NCBI RefSeq assembly: GCF_037300705.1
Contig: NZ_CP147776.1
Location: 3,472,001-3,536,000, forward strand
Direction of reading: 5' to 3'
Source: Massilia sp. W12
GTDB lineage: Bacteria; Pseudomonadota; Gammaproteobacteria; Burkholderiales; Burkholderiaceae_D
DNA length: 64,000 nucleotides
The notes below the pieces were generated by a model. The model searched no databases. It worked only from the letters and a program-made list of their open reading frames with translations, and was not told the origin of the DNA. Numbering within the stretch: position 1 is the stretch's first letter; each line of letters opens with the position of its first letter. A program made the translations under genes and the position numbers. Below, in pieces: positions 26,190-34,785 of the stretch.

Positions 26190-26474
26190 ATGCGCGTGCT
26201 GGCGGAACTGGCATATTCCTGGATGCTGTTTGAAGAAAATGAAACCCTGTTCCTGGCCGTGCTGTGCGGCGGCAGCGCCATGTTTATGCTGGAGTTTGCG
26301 CTCAACGCTGCCGAAACCGGCGCCTATCGGCAGCTGGGCATGGCGGCAATCCAGGCTTTAGCCAATCAGGTGCAACAAGACAGCGCGCCGTTTCAGGCGC
26401 GCCATCTGTCATATTTTGGCCGCAGTGAGGCGGTGCAGCAAGCGCAGGCGGAATGGCGCCGGCAGGCGGGCTGA
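26190..26474 (+). CDS. Hypothetical protein (94 residues)
   Basis: A strong ribosome site (AGGAGGG) six bases before the ATG and a position 27 bases after nhaR support a real gene, probably in the same transcript. The protein starts MRVLAELAYSWMLFEENETL, has a moderately hydrophobic segment at about 20-40 (FLAVLCGGSAMFMLEFALNA) and a charged, Gln/Ala-rich helical tail. I do not recognise a family. The hydrophobic segment is short and contains charged neighbours, so membrane insertion is uncertain. Confidence 0.7.
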   Translation: MRVLAELAYSWMLFEENETLFLAVLCGGSAMFMLEFALNAAETGAYRQLGMAAIQALANQVQQDSAPFQARHLSYFGRSEAVQQAQAEWRRQAG

Positions 26475-26496
26475 CGCCGCCAGCGCTGGCCCTTGA

Positions 26497-27723
26497 TTAA
26501 AACGGCTGATCAATCGCCGGCGACGGCCCGGTAAACCAGCGCGGGCCGGCTTCTGTCATATAGAAATGATCCTCCAGCCGTATCCCGCACTCGCCCGGCA
26601 CAACCAGCATCGGCTCATTTGAGAAACACATGCCCGGCAGCAGCGGCTGTGGATTGTCTTTCACCAGATACGGCCATTCGTGAATATCCAAACCGATGCC
26701 ATGCCCGGTGCGGTGCGGCAGGCCGGGCAGGCGGTAGTCCGGGCCGAAGCCGGCTTGCTGCAGCACGCGGCGCGCGGCGGCGTCCACGGCGCCGCAGGGC
26801 GCGCCGATTTCGGCAGCGGCAAAAGCCGCCGCCTGCGCCTCTTTTTCGACTTGCCACAAGGCGCGCTGGCGCGGCGTGGCTTGGCCGAACACATAGCTGC
26901 GCGTGATGTCGGCGTGATAGCCGTGCAAGCGGCAGCCGGTGTCGATCAGCACCATGTCCCCTTCGCGCAGATATTGCTCGCCCTCGACGCCATGCGGCAC
27001 CGCCGTCGCCGCGCCAAAGCCGACGATGCAAAACGTCGATTTGCCGCCGCCGTGGGCGCGGTGTGCGGCGTCAATGAAATTCGCCACTTCGGATGCGGAA
27101 ATGCCGGGGCGCAAAATGCGTGCGGCGCGCCTTTGCACATCCAGCGTGATATTTTTGGCGGCTTGCAGCAAGGCTAACTCGGCTGCGCTTTTTTGCATGC
27201 GGCAGGCGGCGCTGATGGATTTGCCATTCACAAACTGCGCCTCTGGCATGGCCTGGCGCAAGCCGTCGTAGATAAAAAACGGGGCTTGCTCATCCAGCGC
27301 CAGCACGGCCCCGCTGCGCGCAGCGCGTGTGCCTTGCAAAACCTGCGCCACTAAGCGGCAAGGGTCTTCTTCTTCCTGCCACAGATGCAAGGCGCCGCTG
27401 ACGGTGTCGGGCATGGACAGCAATTCATCGAGTTTGGACTCTTCAAACGCCGGGCTGATGTAATCCAGGCCGCGTTCCGGGGTCAGTACGGCGCCGACCA
27501 GGCGCTCACTCAAATACCAGTTCAGGCCAGTGAAATACAGCAGGCTGCTGCCAGCCGGCAGGATCAGGGCGGCCACCTGTTGCTGCGCCATGAATTCCTG
27601 CGCGCGCGCAATGCGCTGCTCGCGCTCGGCGCGTGTGATCGGGATTGCCGCTGCGGCGGCTTTGCCTGCGGCAATTTGCGCCAATTCCTGTGCGGCATGC
27701 GAGCCGCCGATTTGTTGCTGCAT
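26497..27723 (-). CDS. M24-family metallopeptidase (Xaa-Pro aminopeptidase / prolidase type)
   Basis: A 408-residue cytoplasmic peptidase with an N-terminal creatinase-like domain (about 30-170) and a C-terminal pita-bread domain. The five metal ligands are visible: MVLIDTGCRLHGYHADITRS (two Asp), HRTGHGIGLDIHE (His), CFSNEPML (Glu) and IRLEDHF (Glu). Family enzymes release an N-terminal residue next to proline or split X-Pro dipeptides. ATG 27723 (MQQQIGG) is preferred because AGGAGAA lies exactly upstream; ATG 27741 overlaps the stop of the preceding S9 peptidase gene and would have no ribosome site of its own. The two peptidase genes form an operon. Confidence 0.92.
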   Translation of the reverse strand: MQQQIGGSHAAQELAQIAAGKAAAAAIPITRAEREQRIARAQEFMAQQQVAALILPAGSSLLYFTGLNWYLSERLVGAVLTPERGLDYISPAFEESKLDELLSMPDTVSGALHLWQEEEDPCRLVAQVLQGTRAARSGAVLALDEQAPFFIYDGLRQAMPEAQFVNGKSISAACRMQKSAAELALLQAAKNITLDVQRRAARILRPGISASEVANFIDAAHRAHGGGKSTFCIVGFGAATAVPHGVEGEQYLREGDMVLIDTGCRLHGYHADITRSYVFGQATPRQRALWQVEKEAQAAAFAAAEIGAPCGAVDAAARRVLQQAGFGPDYRLPGLPHRTGHGIGLDIHEWPYLVKDNPQPLLPGMCFSNEPMLVVPGECGIRLEDHFYMTEAGPRWFTGPSPAIDQPF

Positions 27724-27737
27724 AAAGTTCTCCTGCA

Positions 27738-30038
27738 TCATGCCTGGGCCAGCGTGGAGGCTGGCTGCTTAATCAAATGCTGACGCACATAGCGCCAGAC
27801 GAATTCCTGCACCTGGTCTTGCATTAAGAGCTGATGATCGCCATCGGGCGAAATCAACATATCAAACTGCCGCCCGGCCGCCAGCAAGGCATTGCTCAAT
27901 TCCAGGCTCTGTCCGACGCTGACATTATCGTCCAGCATGCCATGCACCAGCAGCAGGCGGCCTTGCAATTGCGGCGCCAGATGGGCATTGCTGTGCGCCG
28001 CCAGTTGCGCCTTGTCCAAGGGCCAGCCGCCGTAGTCTTCCGTCCATTCGGCGCCCTCTTTCAATAATTCATGATTGCCCGCCGCTGCGACGCCCAAGGC
28101 GAACACGTCTGGCAGGGTGAACATGGCGCGCGCGGCGGTATAGCCGCCGGCGGAAGAGCCGATAATCGCCACCCGCGTCAAATCGATTTGCGGGTGCAGA
28201 CTGGCGACGTGGCGCAGGGCGGCGACTTGATCCGGCAGCGTCGCGTCATCCAAATGCCGCCAGCAGACATCGTGCCAGGCCTGGCTGCGTCCCGGCCCGC
28301 CCATGCCATCCACGCGCAGCACAAAACAGCCGAGTGCGGCCAGGCTTTGCATGAAAAACAATTGCCGGCTGGCCGGCTCCAGGCGTTTCGGCACTGTCGT
28401 GGTATGGCAGCCTGGATACACTGTGACGATCAGAGGATAGCTGCGGGCGGGATCGAATTGCGCCGGGAAACACAGCAAACCGTGCAGATCGCCTTGCGCC
28501 TGCGGGGCCCAGGCGCGCGGCGCGGCTGGCGTGCGCACAGCGTGCAAGGTCTGCCAGGGCAGACTATCAAACGCGCCCTCTCCCACCAGCTGCAATTGCT
28601 GCCCGTTTTGATCAATCCACAGGGTGCGCGGGGCTTGATCAAAACGCGCGCTGGTGACGATAAAGTGGCGGCAATCCGGCCCGGCTTGCACCTGCAAGTC
28701 GGCGTCCACGCCATATATACGCTGTTCGGAGCCGGCCAATTGCCATGTCCCGTTTTCCTGGCGTAATTGGAGGCGGTAGAGTTGGCGGTAATACGGATCG
28801 CTGACATCGGCTTCGCGCCCGCCGCCGCAAAAATACAGCCAGCCATCGGCAAAGCCGAGAATCTGCCGCACCGCCCATTCGCCGTGTGTGAGTTGTTTCA
28901 ACTGGCCGTTTTGCAACAGATGCGCATGCGGCCAGCCGCCAGCTTCTGCAATGCAAAACACCTGACCTTGCGCGACCAGCCAATTTTCGCCAAACAAGGG
29001 GTAATGCAACAGGCTTGGACTGCTGTGCACATAGCGCGTGTGACAGGCGCCGCTGGCCGGATCGACTTCCAGCAAGGCGCAGGCGCGCCGCCCGCGCGCC
29101 CATGGCAGCAGATACAAACGGCCTTGCTCCCAGCAGATCTGCTGCAGGAAAAAGGGGCCGCTGTAATCGGCGTCAAACATGGCGAAGCGGCATTCCTGCG
29201 GGCTGGGCAAATCCAATTCGATGGCGCGCTTTTGCTCCAGATCAAACAGACAGAGTCTGGCCAGCGGGACATGTTCATCGCCGCTCATGACTTCCGGCCA
29301 GCTCACTGCCTGCGGCCCTTTGTCATCCTGGCGCAGGATCTGGCGCACACTGCAGCCGCGCAAATCAAGGCGATAGCTGAGCAGATAGCGGCCATCCGGC
29401 GAAAAACTGGCGTTTAAGCTTTGTTGCGGCACACCCTGCTTGACTTGCAAACCGAAATACATGCCCAGACCGTATTGCGCCTGCTCTGTGCCGTCGCATG
29501 TCAGCCAGCAGGCGTTGCCGGTGTGCGCATCATGCAGATATAAATTGTGGTCGCGCGCTTGAATCTGATAACGCTGCTGCGGACATAATAAGGCCATGCC
29601 CGGCGTCAATTGCATCAGCGGCATGCCGCCCTGCGCCGGCGGCAGGCTGGCGCTGCCGGCCACTTCCATCTGCGCCTCCGGCTGGTCCAGGCGCAAACGC
29701 CAGCAGCGCCCGTCTGCTTGCGCATACAAGCAGCGGCTGGCGGCGTCCAGCCAACATTGCAGATGCAGGCGCGCAAGGCCTGATTCCTCCCACCAGCGCT
29801 GCCACGCGGGGCCGCACTCAGGGCCGCTGCGCAAGCGCTGGCGTGTCCCGTCGGCGGCTTGCACAAACAAGGAAAATTGCGGAAAGGTGCAGTAAAACAA
29901 AGCTTCTTGCGGCCCCAGCCAGCCGGCCAGGATGGGCGCGCTGCGCCAATGTTGCAGCAGCGTTGGCGGCAGATAGCGGCGCGCCGCCTGCAATCTGTCT
30001 GGCCATTCCAAGTCGTCTTCGATCTGATGTGGATTCAT
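27738..30038 (-). CDS. S9-family serine peptidase (dipeptidyl-peptidase IV / prolyl oligopeptidase type)
   Basis: A 766-residue enzyme with an N-terminal beta-propeller region (about 60-510) and a C-terminal alpha/beta-hydrolase domain (about 520-766). The catalytic serine is Ser629 in IGSSAGGYTAA, the Asp lies in VHGMLDDNVSVG and the His in SPDGDHQLL. No signal peptide or membrane anchor, so it should act in the cytoplasm, unlike many secreted bacterial DPP-IV enzymes. It is followed 14 bases later by the proline-directed M24 peptidase; the pair suggests breakdown of proline-containing peptides. The ribosome site before ATG 30038 is poor. Confidence 0.92.
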   Translation of the reverse strand: MNPHQIEDDLEWPDRLQAARRYLPPTLLQHWRSAPILAGWLGPQEALFYCTFPQFSLFVQAADGTRQRLRSGPECGPAWQRWWEESGLARLHLQCWLDAASRCLYAQADGRCWRLRLDQPEAQMEVAGSASLPPAQGGMPLMQLTPGMALLCPQQRYQIQARDHNLYLHDAHTGNACWLTCDGTEQAQYGLGMYFGLQVKQGVPQQSLNASFSPDGRYLLSYRLDLRGCSVRQILRQDDKGPQAVSWPEVMSGDEHVPLARLCLFDLEQKRAIELDLPSPQECRFAMFDADYSGPFFLQQICWEQGRLYLLPWARGRRACALLEVDPASGACHTRYVHSSPSLLHYPLFGENWLVAQGQVFCIAEAGGWPHAHLLQNGQLKQLTHGEWAVRQILGFADGWLYFCGGGREADVSDPYYRQLYRLQLRQENGTWQLAGSEQRIYGVDADLQVQAGPDCRHFIVTSARFDQAPRTLWIDQNGQQLQLVGEGAFDSLPWQTLHAVRTPAAPRAWAPQAQGDLHGLLCFPAQFDPARSYPLIVTVYPGCHTTTVPKRLEPASRQLFFMQSLAALGCFVLRVDGMGGPGRSQAWHDVCWRHLDDATLPDQVAALRHVASLHPQIDLTRVAIIGSSAGGYTAARAMFTLPDVFALGVAAAGNHELLKEGAEWTEDYGGWPLDKAQLAAHSNAHLAPQLQGRLLLVHGMLDDNVSVGQSLELSNALLAAGRQFDMLISPDGDHQLLMQDQVQEFVWRYVRQHLIKQPASTLAQA

Positions 30039-30390
30039 ATATGTTTTGGCGTGTTTGGTGGGGGAAAGCGCGCCGCAGGGAGCGGTGTGGATGCGGTTTC
30101 AAGCATAATATAAAGCTTCCCTTGCGGCTAGGTTTTCACATATGGCCTAAACGCTGAATTGCGCACAATTTCAAGCTTCGCGCCGCACCCTGTATGGCAG
30201 TTGTGCCGGCGCCACAGGGCGGCAAAAAAAGCATATGCGGCAGCGCGCCTGCCATGATTCCCGCATACAATCGCCTGCCACCTCTTGCGCAAGCGCGCGC
30301 CTGTGTATGGCGTCAGACAAGCTTGCGCCGCGCGCGGATCGCTGCCGTTCGCGTCGCGTTTTTCCCGGCAGCATGCTCGCGGAGAACTAC
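30039..30390. other. Divergent control region between the S9 peptidase and the MscS channel genes
   Basis: 352 bases. On the minus strand TATATTAT-like sequence (plus-strand 30105-30112, AATATA region) could be the -10 box of the peptidase operon. The half nearest mscS is GC-rich and shows no clear promoter. No small gene or structured RNA was identified. Confidence 0.35.
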
Positions 30391-31203
30391 ATGGATTTCA
30401 GCAAATTACAGCAAAACGCTATTGATGTCGCGACCCAGTTCGGGGTCAAAATTGTCGCCGCCATTTTGTTCTGGCTGCTCGGGCGCTGGCTGATCGGCAT
30501 GGTTGGCAATCTCTTGCAAAACGCCATGCAAAAACAAAAGGTGGATGCGACCGTGATGCGCTATCTCGGCTCGGTTGTGACTGTCACCTTGAATGTGCTG
30601 CTGATCATAGGGATTTTGGGCTATTTCGGGATTCAGACCACCACCTTCGCCGCGCTGCTGGCGGCCGCCGGCGTGGCGATCGGCATGGCCTGGTCGGGCT
30701 TGCTGGCGAATTTCGCCGCCGGCGCTTTTTTGATTGTGCTGCGTCCGTATAAAGTGGGCGATATCGTGACTGTCGCCGGGGTCACCGGCACGGTCAAGGA
30801 AATCGGTCTGTTCACCACCTCAATTGACACTGCGGACAATATTTTGACCATGATCGGGAATAACAAAATTTTTTCTGACACGATCCAGAATTACTCCAGC
30901 AATCCCTTCCGCCGGGTCGATTTGCGTTGCCAGCTGTCCGGCGCCGCAGATCACGCCGCTGCAATGCGCCTGCTGCGTGAAAAAGTGGCGCAAGTGCCGA
31001 ATGTGCTGAGCACGCCAGCCGTCGAGGTGGATATTCTGGAAGGCAATCTGCTCGGCCCGCTGCTGGCGGTGCGTCCGTATTGCGCGCCTGAGCACTATGG
31101 CCAGGTGTTTTTTGACACCAACCGGGTGATCCGCGAAACCATGCTGGAAGCCGGTTTTCCGCCGCCGATGCCGGGACAGATGGTGTTTATGCAGCAGCCG
31201 TAA
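30391..31203 (+). CDS. Small-conductance mechanosensitive channel (MscS family)
   Basis: A 270-residue inner-membrane channel near the length of E. coli MscS. Three helices (about 17-37, 55-80, 85-115), then the pore-lining Gly/Ala-rich helix (AAAGVAIGMAWSGLLANFAA), followed by the signature FLIVLRPYKVGDIVTVAG and the cytoplasmic beta domain (TVKEIGLFTTSIDTADN). It releases solutes during hypo-osmotic shock. ATG 30391 carries GGAG upstream; a longer frame to 30235 lacks a ribosome site. It ends only six bases from the convergent M48 protease gene, leaving no room for a conventional terminator. Confidence 0.93.
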   Translation: MDFSKLQQNAIDVATQFGVKIVAAILFWLLGRWLIGMVGNLLQNAMQKQKVDATVMRYLGSVVTVTLNVLLIIGILGYFGIQTTTFAALLAAAGVAIGMAWSGLLANFAAGAFLIVLRPYKVGDIVTVAGVTGTVKEIGLFTTSIDTADNILTMIGNNKIFSDTIQNYSSNPFRRVDLRCQLSGAADHAAAMRLLREKVAQVPNVLSTPAVEVDILEGNLLGPLLAVRPYCAPEHYGQVFFDTNRVIRETMLEAGFPPPMPGQMVFMQQP

Positions 31204-31208
31204 TCTGT

Positions 31209-32120
31209 TTAACGCCAGCCCTGCCCTTGCCCGCGCAGGGGCGGCTGGCCGGGCAGCGGATTTTGCGGCGGGTTGCCGGGGGCCGGCTGCCAGCTCTGAT
31301 TCTGGTTGCGCGCCGCCTGATACAGCGGCATCACGCGCTGGCCATAGTTTTGCAAATCCTGCGTCCGCTCGCTGCGCGAGGGGTGGGTGGACAGCAGTTT
31401 GGCCGGCTCGCCGCCGGATACCCGTCCCATTTTCTGCCACAAGGTGACCGCCGCCAAAGGATAAAAGCCGGCGCGCGCGGCCAGTTCGACGCCAATCCGG
31501 TCAGCCTCGGTTTCGTGCGCGCGCGAGTGCGGCAACTCCACCAGCAATTGCATGCCGGCGCCGGCCAGTTTGCCCAGCCCCTCATAGCCGCCGCGCGTGC
31601 CCAGCGCGCCCAGAATATTCACCGCCAGCTGCGTGCCCATTTGTTCTGAAATCCGCTCGCGCGCATGTTCGCGCAGGGCGTGTGCGATTTCATGGCCTAA
31701 CACCGCCGCCAGTTCATCATCGCTGATTTGCAAGCGCTCCAGCAAGCCGGTGTACACCGCCATCTTGCCGCCCGGCATGCACCAGGCATTCACTTCATTG
31801 GAGGAAATCACATTCACTTCCCATTGCCAGCGCGGCGCATCGGGACGGAACACAGCAGTATGCGGAATCAATTGCTGCGCAATGCGGTTGACACGCTCGA
31901 CTTGCGCGCGCTGGGTGTTTAAGCGGCCCCGTCTTTGCTCCTGCGCCAGCAATTGGCGGTATTCGCCGGCGGCGCGCTGTTCGACTTCGCGCTGACTCAC
32001 CGCCATATATTGCTGGCGCTCAATCCCGACGGCGCCCTGGCGCGTGGTTTGCACGGTTTGGCAGGCGCTGGCCGCCAACCCCAAGACGAGCACTGCGCCG
32101 GCTTGCATGATTCGCTTCAT
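31209..32120 (-). CDS. M48-family metalloprotease lipoprotein (YcaL/LoiP-like)
   Basis: A 303-residue protein with a lipoprotein signal (LGLAASAC, lipidated Cys20). The gluzincin motif HEIAH (His143, Glu144, His147) and the third ligand Glu203 in HETEADRIG complete the zinc site. The C-terminal tail (about 270-303) is Pro/Gln/Asn-rich and disordered. Family members act on misfolded outer-membrane or periplasmic proteins. A strong GGAGGGA site precedes ATG 32120; the longer frame to 32432 overlaps the MFS gene and is rejected. It lies 10 bases after the MFS gene, in the same transcript direction. Confidence 0.9.
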   Translation of the reverse strand: MKRIMQAGAVLVLGLAASACQTVQTTRQGAVGIERQQYMAVSQREVEQRAAGEYRQLLAQEQRRGRLNTQRAQVERVNRIAQQLIPHTAVFRPDAPRWQWEVNVISSNEVNAWCMPGGKMAVYTGLLERLQISDDELAAVLGHEIAHALREHARERISEQMGTQLAVNILGALGTRGGYEGLGKLAGAGMQLLVELPHSRAHETEADRIGVELAARAGFYPLAAVTLWQKMGRVSGGEPAKLLSTHPSRSERTQDLQNYGQRVMPLYQAARNQNQSWQPAPGNPPQNPLPGQPPLRGQGQGWR

Positions 32121-32130
32121 CTGTCCCTCC

Positions 32131-33309
32131 TTACGCACGCTTTTGCAAGCGCAAAGCGCGGTCGCGCTGCGCCTGCCAACGCAATGACAGCCAGGCCAGC
32201 GCCAGGCCGGCCCCGGACATGCCGGCGGCGACAAAAAACACCATGTGCGCGCCGCCCGCTTCCCAGCATGGCCCAAGCAGGATGCCGCCCAGCGTGCCAC
32301 CCAAACCATATGACATGCTGACATACAAAGCCTGTCCGCGCGCTTGCAAAGCGCCGCCGAACCAGCGCTGTAATTGTTGCACACAACTGGAATGGTGTAC
32401 GCCAAAGGTGGCGGCATGCAGAATTTGCGCAATGATCAACAGCACCAGCCCGACGATGCCGGGTTGCGCCACGCCGATCATGAGAAAACGCAACACCGCC
32501 AGCGCCAGACTGCCCAGCATCAAGAGACGCAGACCAAGGCGCGCAAACAGCGGCGCCTGGAAAAAGAAAAACACGATTTCCGCCACCACTCCGAGCGACC
32601 ACATCAAGCCGATCACCAGTTTGGAAAAGCCGAGCTGTTCCAAAAACAGGGAATAAAACACATACAAAGCGGAATGCGCCATCACCATCAGACAAGCCGA
32701 GGCCAGGAAAGCCTGCACTTCACGCAAGCGCAGCAAGCTGGTAAATGATGTTTTATTGCGCGCAACCGGCGGCAACGGGGTTTCACGCAATGTCCAGGCC
32801 GACGCCACCACCAGCAGCAGCATCGCGCAGCACAATGCGACAAAGCTTTGAATGCCCCAGACTTCCAGCAATTTGCCGGCAGCGGTGACGGTGACGATAA
32901 AGCCGACTGAACCCCACAGGCGCAGGCGGCCAAACTGATTCAGATTTTCTTTCAAAGCTCCCACCAGGGCCGCCTCGGACAAGGGGCCGCTGGCGGATGT
33001 GAAGGTATTGATCAACAGCATCAAGAGCAAAAAGGCGAGAAAGCCCTGGGCCCAAAACATGCAGGCAAACGCGGCCAGGGCCAGCACGGCGGTATAGCGC
33101 AAGATGCGCACGCGCGCGCCGCGCGCATCGGCCAAGGCCCCCCATACATTCGGGCCGATGATGCGGGTGCCCTGCACCACCGCCATGATGATGCCGATCT
33201 GCGCCGGGCTCATGCCCTGGGCGGCAAAATACAAACTGCCGAAAGGCGAGAAAATGCCTACATAACCGTAGTAGGCAAAGAAGAAAAAGGCATACGGAAA
33301 CAGCTTCAA
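32131..33309 (-). CDS. MFS transporter, HcaT/MFS_1-like family
   Basis: About 392 residues and 12 predicted helices. The N-terminal FPYAFFFFAYYGYVGIFSPF, the loop ALADARGARVRILRYTA after helix 2 and the QFGRLRLWGSVGFIVT segment fit the MFS subgroup of E. coli HcaT (3-phenylpropionate transporter) and related importers. The start is probably TTG 33309, which has AGGAG six bases upstream; a GTG at 33315 lies inside that ribosome site and the ATG further up at 33384 overlaps aroC. The gene follows aroC by 25 bases. Substrate unknown. Confidence 0.85.
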   Translation of the reverse strand: MKLFPYAFFFFAYYGYVGIFSPFGSLYFAAQGMSPAQIGIIMAVVQGTRIIGPNVWGALADARGARVRILRYTAVLALAAFACMFWAQGFLAFLLLMLLINTFTSASGPLSEAALVGALKENLNQFGRLRLWGSVGFIVTVTAAGKLLEVWGIQSFVALCCAMLLLVVASAWTLRETPLPPVARNKTSFTSLLRLREVQAFLASACLMVMAHSALYVFYSLFLEQLGFSKLVIGLMWSLGVVAEIVFFFFQAPLFARLGLRLLMLGSLALAVLRFLMIGVAQPGIVGLVLLIIAQILHAATFGVHHSSCVQQLQRWFGGALQARGQALYVSMSYGLGGTLGGILLGPCWEAGGAHMVFFVAAGMSGAGLALAWLSLRWQAQRDRALRLQKRA

Positions 33310-33334
33310 ATCCACTCCTGCAGATACCTGCGGC

Positions 33335-34441
33335 TTACTGCGCCGCCGCGCCGGGAATGCGCGCGCTGGCCTGCACTTCCGCACACTGGGCGCGCTGGCG
33401 CAGGGCGTGATCCATCAAGACCAGCGCCAGCATGGCCTCGGCAATCGGCGCGGCGCGAATGCCGACGCAGGGATCATGCCGGCCAAAGGTTTGCACCTGC
33501 AGCGGATTGCCGTGCACATCAATGCTCTGACGCGGCACGCGGATCGATGATGTCGGTTTAATCGCCAGTGAAACGCGCAAATCCTGGCCGCTGGAAATTC
33601 CGCCCAACACGCCGCCGGCGTGATTCGACAAAAACCCCTGCGGCGTGAGTTCATCGCCATGCTCCGAACCGCGCTGTGTGACGACGCCAAAACCGTCGCC
33701 GATCTCCACCCCCTTGACCGCATTGATGCCCATCATGGCGTGCGCGATATCGGCGTCCAGCCGGTCATACAGCGGTTCGCCCAGGCCCGGCGGCACATTG
33801 CTGGCCTCGACTTCAATACGCGCGCCAATCGAGTCGCCATCGCGCCGCAATTGATCCATGAATTCTTCCAGCCGGGCAAACAGGGCCGGGTCAGCGCTGG
33901 CGGCGAAAAACGGATTTTCATGCACATGCGCCCAATCGGCAAAGGGCATCTCAATCGGCCCCAGCTGGCTCATACGCGCGCGGATCTCCACCCCGTATTG
34001 CTGGCGCAGCCATTTCTTGGCGATGGCGCCGCCGGCCACCGCCGGCGCGGTCAGGCGCGCCGAAGAGCGGCCGCCGCCGCGCGGATCGCGAATGCCGTAT
34101 TTTTGCCAGTAGGCATAGTCAGCATGGCCGGGGCGGAAGCTGTCCACGATATTGCCGTAGTCTTTGCTGCGCTGATCAGTGTTTTCAATCATCAGCGCAA
34201 TCGGCGCGCCCGTGCTTTTGCCCTGATACACGCCGGACAGGATGCGCACCAGATCAGCTTCCTGTCTTTGTGTGACGTGGCGCGAGGTGCCGGGCTTGCG
34301 CCGGTCAAGCTCAGGCTGGATGTCGGCTTCAGACAAATCCAGGCCGGGCGGGCAGCCATCAACGATGCAGCCGATCGCCGGACCGTGCGATTCGCCAAAA
34401 GTGGTAAGGGTGAACAAAGTGCCTAAAGTATTGCCGGACAT
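33335..34441 (-). CDS. aroC: Chorismate synthase
   Basis: A 368-residue FMN-dependent enzyme that converts EPSP to chorismate, the last common step of aromatic amino-acid synthesis. All hallmarks are present: [39 protein letters not shown], the RHDP motif and the internal GGISSGQDL. Start [20 protein letters not shown] at 34441 is the normal family N-terminus; the in-frame extension to 34507 is rejected although the ribosome site at 34441 is weak. Clustered with an MFS transporter and an M48 protease, as in other betaproteobacteria by recollection. Confidence 0.97.
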   Translation of the reverse strand: MSGNTLGTLFTLTTFGESHGPAIGCIVDGCPPGLDLSEADIQPELDRRKPGTSRHVTQRQEADLVRILSGVYQGKSTGAPIALMIENTDQRSKDYGNIVDSFRPGHADYAYWQKYGIRDPRGGGRSSARLTAPAVAGGAIAKKWLRQQYGVEIRARMSQLGPIEMPFADWAHVHENPFFAASADPALFARLEEFMDQLRRDGDSIGARIEVEASNVPPGLGEPLYDRLDADIAHAMMGINAVKGVEIGDGFGVVTQRGSEHGDELTPQGFLSNHAGGVLGGISSGQDLRVSLAIKPTSSIRVPRQSIDVHGNPLQVQTFGRHDPCVGIRAAPIAEAMLALVLMDHALRQRAQCAEVQASARIPGAAAQ

Positions 34442-34785
34442 GGTGGGAATGGGCGTGAGCAAAAAAACACATTCTAACAAAGCGCGCAGCTTTTGCCCGG
34501 CCCGCATTCAGCGCCGCAAACGCGCAAAAGTGCAGGCTTGCAACCGCTTTGAGAAAATTTCATGTTATATTGCCCGAAAGCAATAAAAACAGCTGTGCCT
34601 CAAACCGTTTGGCGCATCCCGATGTGACGATGGTTTGCATTTTGCGGTGGCAAATCGCGCAAGCTGCCGGCAATTGGGGATATACTCTTTGCAGGCAGGA
34701 ACATAACAAGAACAAGTCAGTAGGGAAACCGGGCGCTGCGCCACGCCGCACCAGGTTTCGTTGTTAATTCTTGGAGATGCGACCG
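34442..34785. other. Divergent control region between aroC and the REC-GGDEF-EAL gene
   Basis: 344 bases. On the minus strand a TATAAC hexamer (around plus 34562-34567) is a candidate -10 box for aroC. On the plus strand TATACT at 34681-34686 is a candidate -10 for the signalling gene, without a good -35. No gene or structured RNA was identified. Confidence 0.35.
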
